Below are positions 7,521 to 13,412 of a stretch of DNA of 18,555 nt, piece by piece. The stretch is from contig CAAGHT010000041.1 in the NCBI GenBank assembly GCA_900769775.1, positions 1 through 18,555 on the forward strand. Direction: 5' to 3'. Within the stretch, counting starts at the first letter, position 1. Each line of letters opens with the position of its first letter. The notes under the pieces were generated by a model, which did not search any database, was not told the DNA's origin, and was given only the letters and a program-made list of their open reading frames with translations. Position numbers and translations under genes: made by a program. The stretch comes from Clostridia bacterium (GTDB taxonomy: Bacteria; Bacillota; Clostridia; Oscillospirales; Acutalibacteraceae).

Positions 7521-9265
7521 GTCTTTTCTTCAATCGCATTATAAATGTATTCGTTTATTTCTGCACAGATTTGATAAATACCTGCCGTACCCTTAATACC
7601 GTCTGCTCCCGTAGTCAGAACGATTACACCATCGCCGCTTTCGGGGTCATAGCTTATCGAGTTAAAAACACCGTAGGAGGAGCCTGTGTGGAAATAGATA
7701 CCGTTGCGCCCATATAGATTCTTTTTGAAGCGAAGCGGCATAGCCTGATAAAAGCCGTTTGAAACGGTATTCTTGCTATAGCTCTCCATCAGCCTTATTG
7801 TTTCAGCGTCTAAAATTCTTATTCCCTCGTAAATGCCATCATTTGCGAGAAGCGAGATAAACTTTGCGAGGTCATATGCGCTCATTGTAAGCCCGCCAGC
7901 GAAATGACTTCCGTCTGTTCCGGGTATTTCGCCGCAGTGCATTGATTTCGCAGCGTCCACACTGAGTCCGACTGCACCGCTGTTTCGGTAGACAGTAGCA
8001 AGCAAATCAGTGTTTTTAATATCTCCTGTGGAAAAAGCCGCATCCATATCAAGAGGGGCGAAAACTCTGTTATGGAGAAGGTCGTTTAATGTTACCCCGC
8101 CTGCGCGCTCAAGAGTAATGCCGAGCACAGCAAAGGCATAATTGTTGTATTTCCACTTGTGTCCGGGTCTTGACTCGGAATAACCTCCATTTGTAAGAAG
8201 CGATTTTATGTCATCGTATTTTCTCGGCGTACCGTAAGGCGCATCGTAAATTGAGGAGGTATGAGTAAGCAGAGTGCGTACGGTTATTTTATCCTCGGGA
8301 TAGGTGGGATTTTTAATATCGGTATTCCAGTAGTGGCTGATATCGGTGTCAAGAGCGATTTTTCTGTCCTCGTAAAGAAGCCAAGCCGCAGTACCTACCG
8401 CAACCTTTGTTATTGAAGCAGTGCGTATCTTGTGGTCGGTTGTCATGGGGTCGGTGTCTTTGGTTGCATATCCATATGTAAAGGTATCGGTCACAACACC
8501 ATTCTCTATAACTGCAACCTGCACTCCGACTGCTCCGTGCCGTTTTGCCGATGAATCTATAATCTGTTGTATAGAGCTGTGATTATTGAGAGCGGAAGAA
8601 TAGACTTTTCTGCTCGGAATTGCAGAGGCAATTTCGGCCGCCAAGGAATCATTAGGGTCGAGTGCTTTAAAGAAAATAACCGCCTCGGCAAGTTGAATAC
8701 GCGAAATTGCAGTATTCGGCAAGAGGCGAAGCCCGACAAAGGAGCTGAAAAGTCCTTTTTCTGTGGTCCAAAGCAGAGCCGTTACCTCTTCAGGCTTTGC
8801 TTCATTTGCATCACGGTAAGGAAGAGCGGAGAGTGCGACTTCGGTTGATATGCCGCGATTTTTCGCTGCAGAGTAAAGCATTGTTGCCAGCTTGCCACGG
8901 GTAAGCGTAGCATCCTTTGTTTCCTCGGGTAGGGTTATGCTCAGCGCCTTAGCCGCATCAAAAAGTGTTGTGATGCTGTCGGGAGCAAAAACCTCGCTGT
9001 TACTGTCAGCAAAATCGGTTTTCTTTACCGTCATAAGCTCATTAAAGAGCATATAGCAAACAGTGTCGTAACAGAGTGATGAGGGCTCAATATCGGCAAG
9101 AGAAAAAACTCGCATCTCGGAAATATCTGTCGAAATTTTCGTCTTTTCTGTAACAGCAGGAAGCGACGAACTAACCGTTTCGACAGGAGTCTGACATCCG
9201 CTTATACAGAAAAGCATACATAAAAGACATATTGAAATAGTGGTAATGAGGTGTTTTCGTTTCAT
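7517..9265 (-). CDS. Lipoprotein with SLH-like repeats and class C beta-lactamase/serine hydrolase domain
   Basis: I place the start at the ATG at 9265 (582 residues), not at 9271. GGAG (9276-9273) is 7 nt from 9265 but only 1 nt from 9271. Residues 1-24 are a lipoprotein signal (KRKH, hydrophobic core, lipobox ISGC with lipidated C24), so the protein is tethered outside the membrane. Residues of about 55-205 resemble three S-layer-homology repeats (for example LTRGKLATMLYSAAKNRG). From about 225 on is a beta-lactamase/transpeptidase-like domain (PF00144) with all three catalytic elements: SITK (S284, K287), YNN (Y373, N375) and HTG (526-528). It probably acts as a D,D-peptidase or esterase at the cell surface. 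Penicillin resistance cannot be inferred. The gene is alone behind its own promoter. Confidence 0.9.
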   Translation of the reverse strand: MKRKHLITTISICLLCMLFCISGCQTPVETVSSSLPAVTEKTKISTDISEMRVFSLADIEPSSLCYDTVCYMLFNELMTVKKTDFADSNSEVFAPDSITTLFDAAKALSITLPEETKDATLTRGKLATMLYSAAKNRGISTEVALSALPYRDANEAKPEEVTALLWTTEKGLFSSFVGLRLLPNTAISRIQLAEAVIFFKALDPNDSLAAEIASAIPSRKVYSSALNNHSSIQQIIDSSAKRHGAVGVQVAVIENGVVTDTFTYGYATKDTDPMTTDHKIRTASITKVAVGTAAWLLYEDRKIALDTDISHYWNTDIKNPTYPEDKITVRTLLTHTSSIYDAPYGTPRKYDDIKSLLTNGGYSESRPGHKWKYNNYAFAVLGITLERAGGVTLNDLLHNRVFAPLDMDAAFSTGDIKNTDLLATVYRNSGAVGLSVDAAKSMHCGEIPGTDGSHFAGGLTMSAYDLAKFISLLANDGIYEGIRILDAETIRLMESYSKNTVSNGFYQAMPLRFKKNLYGRNGIYFHTGSSYGVFNSISYDPESGDGVIVLTTGADGIKGTAGIYQICAEINEYIYNAIEEKT

Positions 9266-9302
9266 ATTCATTCTCCGATTTTTCCGAGGTTGAGTTTCTT
9301 TT

Positions 9303-9330
9303 ATTATACTATATAGGAAAATTTTGTCAA
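9303..9330 (-). promoter_or_regulatory. Predicted promoter of the serine hydrolase lipoprotein gene
   Basis: On the minus strand TTGACA (9330-9325), 16 bases, then TATAAT (9308-9303): both hexamers are perfect with a one-base-short spacer. The predicted start near 9296 gives a leader of about 30 nt. Confidence 0.8.
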
Positions 9331-9402
9331 TAAAAGCCGATGATAGTGTTAAGTCAGCGGGTATCCATTTTGCACTAATTTAAAGTTTTTGTGTGAAAAT
9401 AC

Positions 9403-9431
9403 TTGACATAAGCTTTAAAATATTATAAAAT
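9403..9431 (+). promoter_or_regulatory. Predicted promoter of tRNA-Leu
   Basis: TTGACA (9403-9408), 17 bases, then TAAAAT (9426-9431). The predicted start is near 9438, a few bases before the mature tRNA 5' end. It is the only evident promoter for the transcript that reaches the EamA gene at 9584. Confidence 0.75.
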
Positions 9432-9441
9432 TCAGTAGTAC

Positions 9442-9528
9442 GCCGCTGTGGTGGAATAGGCAGACACAAGGGACTTAAAATCCCTCGTTGGCGACAACGT
9501 ACCGGTTCAAGTCCGGTCAGCGGCACCA
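9442..9528 (+). tRNA. tRNA-Leu (anticodon UAA), CCA encoded
   Basis: The cloverleaf is complete. The acceptor stem is GCCGCTG (9442-9448) with CAGCGGC (9518-9524), then discriminator A and a genomically encoded CCA. The anticodon arm is AGGGA-CTTAAAA-TCCCT with anticodon TAA. The long variable arm typical of class II tRNAs has a GTTG/CAAC stem, and the T arm is CCGG-TTCAAGT-CCGG. At 87 nt it is a normal leucine tRNA, decoding UUA and, by wobble, UUG. Confidence 0.97.
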
Positions 9529-9562
9529 AATGCTCCAAGCCTTACGGCTTGGAGCATTTTTT
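9529..9562 (+). terminator. Strong terminator directly after tRNA-Leu
   Basis: A perfect 13-bp stem AATGCTCCAAGCC (9529-9541) / GGCTTGGAGCATT (9546-9558) with a TTAC loop is followed by TTTTTTG. It starts on the base after the tRNA CCA end and finishes about 10 nt before the ribosome site of the EamA gene. Confidence 0.92.
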
Positions 9563-9583
9563 GTGAAATGTGGAGGTGACGGT

Positions 9584-10453
9584 ATGAAGAAATCTGCATT
9601 TTTTTACATAGTGCTTGCAAGCGTTCTCTGGGGAACGAGCGGGCTTTTTGCTCATTTTCTTCGCCCCTTTGGCTTCACCTCTGTCCAGATGACCTTAATG
9701 CGCGGTGCAGTTTCAATGCTTATAATGGTCGGCTTCGTGCTGATAAAGGACAGAAAGCTGCTTTTGGCTCCCCAAAAAGAGATATTACTGCTCATCGGCA
9801 GCGGTGTCAGCCTTTTCGGTACGGCAACAGCCTATTACGCTTCTATGGAAGCTTCGAGCGTTTCGACCGCCGTTGTTTTAATGTATACTGCGCCCGTTTT
9901 CGTGCTTATTTATTCTGTGCTTTTTCTTGGCGAAAAGCTTAGCTTTATAAAAGGCGGTGCCGTTGCCGTAATGCTTGTCGGCTGCGCCCTCGTTTCGGGA
10001 ATTGTCGGCGGTATGGAATTTAGCCTTTGGGGAATCATTTTCGGTATGCTTTCGGGCATTTCGTATAGTGCTTATAATATTTTCACAAAGATTTTGACAA
10101 TGCATAAGGTTCCTGCCGTAACCGTTACAAGCTATAACTTTGTTATAATGACCGTCCTCGGACTTATTACGGCAAAGCCCCTCAATATGATAGAATGTGC
10201 CGCCGCAGCTCCTACCGTTACGGTTCCCTTAATGGTTGGAATCGGAATTTGCACCTGTATTTTGCCCTATCTTTTCTATACTTTAGGTTTAAAGGAGATA
10301 CCGGCAGGTACGGCAAGCTCGCTCGGTATTATCGAGCCACTATCGGCAACCATTTTCAGTGTCTGTTTCCTCGGCGAAGCCTTGACTCTGCCCCTTATTA
10401 TCGGTATGATTTTAATATGCGGCGCAGTAATTACCCTCGCAAAACAAAAATGA
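9584..10453 (+). CDS. EamA/DMT-family transporter
   Basis: This 289-residue, ten-segment membrane protein of the EamA superfamily has the N-terminal signature FYIVLASVLWGTSGLFAHFL and the second-half repeat IPAGTASSLGIIEPLSATIFSVCFLGE. I set the start at ATG 9584, preceded by TGGAGGTGA at about 5-6 nt. The open frame extends upstream to 9488 only because it runs through the terminator and tRNA, which cannot be coding. It is a paralogue-level relative of the transporter at 2031-2945, not a near copy. No promoter fits between the tRNA terminator and this gene, so expression probably relies on read-through from the tRNA promoter. No canonical terminator follows; the stop at 10451-10453 leads into the repeat element at 10461. 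Substrate unknown. Confidence 0.9.
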   Translation: MKKSAFFYIVLASVLWGTSGLFAHFLRPFGFTSVQMTLMRGAVSMLIMVGFVLIKDRKLLLAPQKEILLLIGSGVSLFGTATAYYASMEASSVSTAVVLMYTAPVFVLIYSVLFLGEKLSFIKGGAVAVMLVGCALVSGIVGGMEFSLWGIIFGMLSGISYSAYNIFTKILTMHKVPAVTVTSYNFVIMTVLGLITAKPLNMIECAAAAPTVTVPLMVGIGICTCILPYLFYTLGLKEIPAGTASSLGIIEPLSATIFSVCFLGEALTLPLIIGMILICGAVITLAKQK

Positions 10454-10460
10454 GCCATTA

Positions 10461-10666
10461 GCGCAACTGCAGTAATGCAGCTGCGCCGCGATATAAATTT
10501 CTTGCGAAATTTGCGATATAAGCTAATGCGTGCGATATTTGCCTGTGGCAAGCGATATGCCCTGCGGGGCACGAGGAAATTTATATCATATCGCAAACGA
10601 GCAACGCGAGGTTATATCGCGTTTGCAGAGCAAATATATCGCGCCGAGTATAATGAGGCATATCGC
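10461..10666. repeat. Modular inverted-repeat element with eight GCGATAT/ATATCGC motifs
   Basis: This gene-free stretch holds four GCGATAT motifs on the plus strand (starting 10488, 10513, 10532, 10552), then four in the opposite orientation (ATATCGC, ending 10594, 10620, 10642, 10666). The whole is therefore a loose large inverted repeat. Small hairpins sit between motifs: AAATTTC-TTGC-GAAATTT (10495-10512), TTGCC-TGT-GGCAA (about 10539-10551), GCCC-TGCG-GGGC (about 10559-10570) and TTTGC-AGA-GCAAA (about 10622-10634). A stronger 11-bp hairpin with one mismatch (10461-10486) opens the element. The overlapping open frames are low-complexity products of the repeats and lack ribosome sites. It could be a palindromic intergenic repeat (REP/MITE-like), a structured RNA, or a protein-binding array. 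I do not recognise it as a named family. Confidence 0.7.
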
Positions 10667-10699
10667 AAAGTAAAATAAATTACTTCCAAGATATACCGG

Positions 10700-10728
10700 T
10701 TTACATAATGCAACTTTCGTGTTATAAT
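10700..10728 (+). promoter_or_regulatory. Predicted promoter of the 20-residue peptide gene
   Basis: TTTACA (10700-10705), 17 bases, then TATAAT (10723-10728): one mismatch to the sigma-A consensus. The predicted start is near 10735 and the leader about 40 nt. Confidence 0.8.
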
Positions 10729-10732
10729 CTTA

Positions 10733-10751
10733 TTGTCAAAGCTTTGGACAA
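10733..10751 (+). promoter_or_regulatory. Palindrome at the predicted transcription start (operator or leader hairpin)
   Basis: TTGTCAAAG/CTTTGGACAA is a 9-bp inverted repeat broken only by one extra G. It begins 5 bases after the -10 box, so it spans the predicted +1 site, a usual place for a repressor to bind. It could instead fold as a 5' hairpin in the mRNA ahead of the GGAGG site. Confidence 0.5.
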
Positions 10752-10774
10752 ATAAAAACAAGGAGGTTCAAATT

Positions 10775-10837
10775 ATGTGTTTCAAATTTTTTGGATGTGA
10801 TATTCTTGAATTTATCCTCGGCCGTTTTGGCTGCTAA
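10775..10837 (+). CDS. Unrecognised 20-residue Phe/Cys-rich peptide
   Basis: The ORF encodes MCFKFFGCDILEFILGRFGC and a TAA stop. Support for a real gene comes from its setting: a near-consensus promoter (10700-10728), a strong AAGGAGG site 8 nt before the ATG, and a perfect 10-bp terminator 14 nt after the stop, with nothing else in the transcript of about 150 nt. The peptide has three cysteines (C2, C8, C20), five phenylalanines and four charged residues (K4, D9, E12, R17). It would suit a short amphipathic or membrane-associated helix. No signal peptide or leader cleavage site is evident. It could be a membrane micropeptide, a signal, a type I toxin-like peptide, or the translated part of a regulatory RNA. 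I do not recognise a family and assign no function. Confidence 0.62.
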   Translation: MCFKFFGCDILEFILGRFGC

Positions 10838-10850
10838 TTACTAATAGCAA

Positions 10851-10883
10851 AGGCTCCGACTATCTGTCGGAGCCTGTTTTATT
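10851..10883 (+). terminator. Terminator of the small peptide transcription unit
   Basis: A perfect 10-bp stem AGGCTCCGAC (10851-10860) / GTCGGAGCCT (10866-10875) with a TATCT loop is followed by GTTTTATT. On the minus strand only TTTGCT follows, so it mainly serves the plus-strand peptide gene, although it also lies just past the stop of the convergent ttcA-like gene. Confidence 0.88.
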
Positions 10884-11709
10884 CTTCGTTATATTTCTCA
10901 ATATAACTATGCTTATCGCCGCTGTCGGAGTCGCGCCAGCCGACGATTGAAGCGAGGTTTACATTGTGAACGCTTCTGAAAAGGTTGTCATCAACATTGG
11001 GATTGATTTTCTTAATATCAGCGATAAGTCTTTTAATTTCCTTGCGTTTGGACATTTCCTCGTGCTCTGCACTTTCTGCCGTAAATTTGCAGGCACATTG
11101 TAAAAAGCGAAGCTCGTTATATTTTGACCAGTTGATAATATCCTTTTCCTTTACCTTATAAAGGGGACGGATAAGCTCCATACCCTCGAAATTTGTAGCT
11201 TTAAGCTTCGGGAGCATTGTCTTAATTTCCGAAGCATAGGTCATATTGAGAAGCAGAGTCTCTATCATATCGTCAAAATGATGTCCGAGAGCGATTTTGT
11301 TGCAGCCAAGCTCCTTTGCCTTTGCATAGAGAAAACCGCGTCTCATTCTCGCACACAGGTAACACGGTGCACCGCCCGCGTTATATGCAACATCAAAAAT
11401 ATCGCTCTCAAAAATTTTTACGGGAATATTCATAAGTTCGGCATTGGACTCTATTAAAGCTCTGTTTTCGGGGTTGTAGCCGGGGTCCATTACAATAAAT
11501 TCAAGCTCAAACGGAACAAGTGAGTGACGGTGCAGCTCTTGCAAGCATTTTGCCATCAAAAAGGAATCCTTGCCGCCCGAAATACAAACGGCAATTTTGT
11601 CGCCCTCTTTGATAAGCTCATATTCGTTCACAGCGCCGCAAAAGTTGTTCCAAACCGATTTGCGAAACTTTTTTATAACACTTCGCTCAATTTCCTTATA
11701 TCTTTCCAT
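10879..11709 (-). CDS. ttcA: TtcA-like tRNA thiolation enzyme (PP-loop ATPase)
   Basis: This 276-residue cytosolic protein is an N-type ATP pyrophosphatase of the TtcA group, which in studied members makes 2-thiocytidine at tRNA position 32 using ATP and an iron-sulfur cluster. Evidence is the PP-loop VCISGGKDSF (S44-S49), the cluster cysteines PCYLCARMRRG (C116, C119) with a further pair CACKF (C205, C207), and the LGHHFDDMIETLLLN motif (about 141-155). A C-terminal NVDDNLFRSVHNV stretch follows. Length is normal to slightly short for bacterial TtcA (about 300). The ATG is supported by AAGGATG 6 nt upstream. It is a single gene with its own promoter, divergent from comM. Related TtcA/TtuA enzymes act on other positions, so the exact target base is uncertain. 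Confidence 0.87.
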   Translation of the reverse strand: MERYKEIERSVIKKFRKSVWNNFCGAVNEYELIKEGDKIAVCISGGKDSFLMAKCLQELHRHSLVPFELEFIVMDPGYNPENRALIESNAELMNIPVKIFESDIFDVAYNAGGAPCYLCARMRRGFLYAKAKELGCNKIALGHHFDDMIETLLLNMTYASEIKTMLPKLKATNFEGMELIRPLYKVKEKDIINWSKYNELRFLQCACKFTAESAEHEEMSKRKEIKRLIADIKKINPNVDDNLFRSVHNVNLASIVGWRDSDSGDKHSYIEKYNEE

Positions 11710-11737
11710 AATTCATCCTTTTAGTATTTATATAGAT

Positions 11738-11766
11738 ATTATATGAGCAAATACCCCTAATTTCAA
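11738..11766 (-). promoter_or_regulatory. Predicted promoter of the ttcA-like gene
   Basis: On the minus strand TTGAAA (11766-11761), 17 bases, then TATAAT (11743-11738). The predicted start near 11731 gives a leader of about 22 nt. Confidence 0.75.
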
Positions 11767-11791
11767 GAAAAACCTACTTGTAAAAGTGGGT
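11766..11791 (-). terminator. Possible weak terminator between divergent ttcA and comM promoters
   Basis: ACCTACTT (11772-11779), GTAA, AAGTGGGT (11784-11791) can pair with one imperfect position. On the minus strand it is followed by TTTTTC, which is terminator-like. It lies just upstream of the ttcA -35 box and could block antisense transcription from the comM side. Confidence 0.3.
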
Positions 11792-11811
11792 GTTTAATGA
11801 TAACATAAGTA

Positions 11812-11817
11812 TATACT
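11812..11817 (+). promoter_or_regulatory. Possible -10 element for comM
   Basis: TATACT lies 18 bases before the comM start codon, which would leave a leader of only about 11 nt. No credible -35 hexamer is found 15-19 bases upstream, so the promoter is uncertain or activator-dependent. Confidence 0.3.
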
Positions 11818-11834
11818 GATTCGAGAGGTAAATT

Positions 11835-13370
11835 ATGGTATCAAGAATTCAAAGCATCGGACTTTTCGGCATGGATGCCTATATGGTTGAGTGTGAGGCG
11901 GATGTTTCGGGCGGTATGCAGGCCTTTGACATTGTAGGTCTTCCCGATTCGGCAATCAGAGAATCTCGTGACCGTGTGCGCTCGGCCATTAAAAATTGCG
12001 GATACAAATATCCGACCGGTCATATTACCGTGAATCTTGCTCCTGCCGACATAAGAAAAGAGGGCTCGGTTTATGACCTGCCCGTTCTTTTGGCGCTTCT
12101 CATTTCAAATAAGCAGATAACTCCTGCTGCCGACCTTTCCGACAGCATTTTTGTAGGCGAGGTATCCCTCGACGGAAAGCTTCGCCCCATAAACGGCGTG
12201 CTTGCAATGGCAATAAGCGCCGTGCAAAAGGGAATCAGGAAATTCTTTGTACCCTATGAAAATGCGGCAGAGGGCTCGGTTGTTGATGGGCTTGAGGTTT
12301 ATCCCGTCCGCACCGTCCAGGAGGTAATCGACCATATAATAGGCTTCACACCCATAAGGGCGGCAGAACAATATTTTGCAGATAGTATAGACGGAATAGA
12401 GAGCATACTTGACTTTTCCGATGTTCGCGGTCAGGCGGCCGCTAAGAAAGCCCTTGAAATAGCGGCTGCGGGCGGACATAACATTTTGCTCATTGGTTCT
12501 CCCGGCTCCGGCAAAAGTATGCTTGCAAAGAGGCTGCCGACAATACTGCCCGAGATGACCTTTGAGGAGTCGATTGAAACAACAAAAATTTATTCAATAG
12601 CAGGCGAGCTTGAGCCTCAAAGCCCACTTATCAGGGAAAGGCCCTTCCGCTCTCCGCATCATACAGTATCGTCTCGCGGACTGTCAGGTGGCGGCAGTAT
12701 TCCGCGACCCGGTGAAATTTCCCTTGCGCATAACGGAGTTTTGTTTTTAGATGAGCTGCCTGAGTTTTCGCGCGATGTAATGGAAACTCTTCGTCAGCCG
12801 CTTGAGGACGGCAAGGTTACAATTTCACGAGTTGCAGGCTCGCTTACTTATCCGAGTGAATTTACACTCGTTGCCGCGATGAACCCTTGTCCTTGCGGAT
12901 TTTTCGGTCACCCGACAAGAAAATGCACCTGTACACCAAATTCTGTATCGAAATATCTCGGCAGAATATCGGGTCCTATGCTTGACCGACTCGATTTACA
13001 TATCGAGGTGCCGCCCGTTGACTATGAATCGCTCAAATCAAACGCACTCGAGGAAACGAGCGAGCAGGTGAGAGCAAGAGTTAACCGTGCCCGTGAAATT
13101 CAGGTTAAACGCTACAAGGGCACGGGAATTACCTGCAATGCAAGGCTCACCCCTGCGATGCTGAGGCAGTATTGCGTGATGAGCGAAGATGCTGAAAAAA
13201 TGCTTAAAGCCTCCTTTGACAGACTCGGCCTATCTGCCAGAGCATATGACAGAATTCTCAAGGTTTCGCGCACTATAGCCGACCTTGAGGGCAAGGAGCT
13301 TATTGAGGTGGCTCATATTGCACAGGCAATTCATTTCAGAAGTCTTGATAGAAAATATTGGGGTGAATAG
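11835..13370 (+). CDS. comM: ComM/YifB-family AAA+ ATPase (magnesium-chelatase-like)
   Basis: This 511-residue protein is a full-length member of the YifB/ComM family. ComM of naturally competent bacteria is a hexameric helicase that promotes branch migration when imported DNA is integrated. Non-competent bacteria also carry it, so competence cannot be inferred. The N-terminal ChlI-like domain (1-165) has GLPDSAIRESRDRVRSAI. The AAA+ core has Walker A GSPGSGKS (221-228), Walker B VLFLDE (302-307) and RPFRSPHHTVSSRGLSGGG (about 269-287). The cysteine motif CPC...CTC (C352, C354, C364, C366) probably binds zinc. The C-terminal Mg-chelatase domain ends in DLEGKELIEVAHIAQAIHFR. GAGAGGT sits about 7 nt before the ATG. 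It is monocistronic, with a strong terminator after it. Confidence 0.94.
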   Translation: MVSRIQSIGLFGMDAYMVECEADVSGGMQAFDIVGLPDSAIRESRDRVRSAIKNCGYKYPTGHITVNLAPADIRKEGSVYDLPVLLALLISNKQITPAADLSDSIFVGEVSLDGKLRPINGVLAMAISAVQKGIRKFFVPYENAAEGSVVDGLEVYPVRTVQEVIDHIIGFTPIRAAEQYFADSIDGIESILDFSDVRGQAAAKKALEIAAAGGHNILLIGSPGSGKSMLAKRLPTILPEMTFEESIETTKIYSIAGELEPQSPLIRERPFRSPHHTVSSRGLSGGGSIPRPGEISLAHNGVLFLDELPEFSRDVMETLRQPLEDGKVTISRVAGSLTYPSEFTLVAAMNPCPCGFFGHPTRKCTCTPNSVSKYLGRISGPMLDRLDLHIEVPPVDYESLKSNALEETSEQVRARVNRAREIQVKRYKGTGITCNARLTPAMLRQYCVMSEDAEKMLKASFDRLGLSARAYDRILKVSRTIADLEGKELIEVAHIAQAIHFRSLDRKYWGE

Positions 13371-13376
13371 AAAGAC

Positions 13377-13412
13377 AAAGTGCTGTAACAATCTTGTTAC
13401 AGCACTTTTTTT
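13377..13412. terminator. Terminator between convergent comM and AEC carrier genes
   Basis: AAAGTGCTGTAAC / GTTACAGCACTTT form a perfect 13-bp stem around AATCTT (13377-13408), followed by a T run to 13412 on the plus strand. The minus strand continues GTCTTTC, so it can act weakly in the other direction for the carrier gene, whose stop is at 13411-13413. Confidence 0.9.

Noticed and set aside
9488..9583. 32-codon N-terminal extension of the EamA transporter
   Set aside because: It would translate the tRNA and its terminator; a good ribosome site and the family N-terminus point to ATG 9584.
10461..10486. Hairpin after the EamA stop as an ordinary terminator
   Set aside because: It has no T tract on either side (followed by CGCGATAT), so I treat it as part of the repeat element.
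10488..10666. CRISPR array
   Set aside because: The repeat motif is only 7-8 bp, spacers are uneven and self-complementary, the orientation flips midway, and no cas gene is present.
10475..10678. 67-codon plus-strand frame and 106-codon minus-strand frame over the repeat element
   Set aside because: They are made of the GCGATAT repeat units, lack ribosome sites and have arginine/tyrosine-rich low-complexity translations. The minus-strand frame also overlaps the real EamA gene.
10733..10860. Antisense RNA promoter opposite the micropeptide, as in type I toxin-antitoxin systems
   Set aside because: TTGACA occurs on the minus strand near 10739-10734 but has no -10 box at 15-19 bases. The toxin idea stays unsupported.
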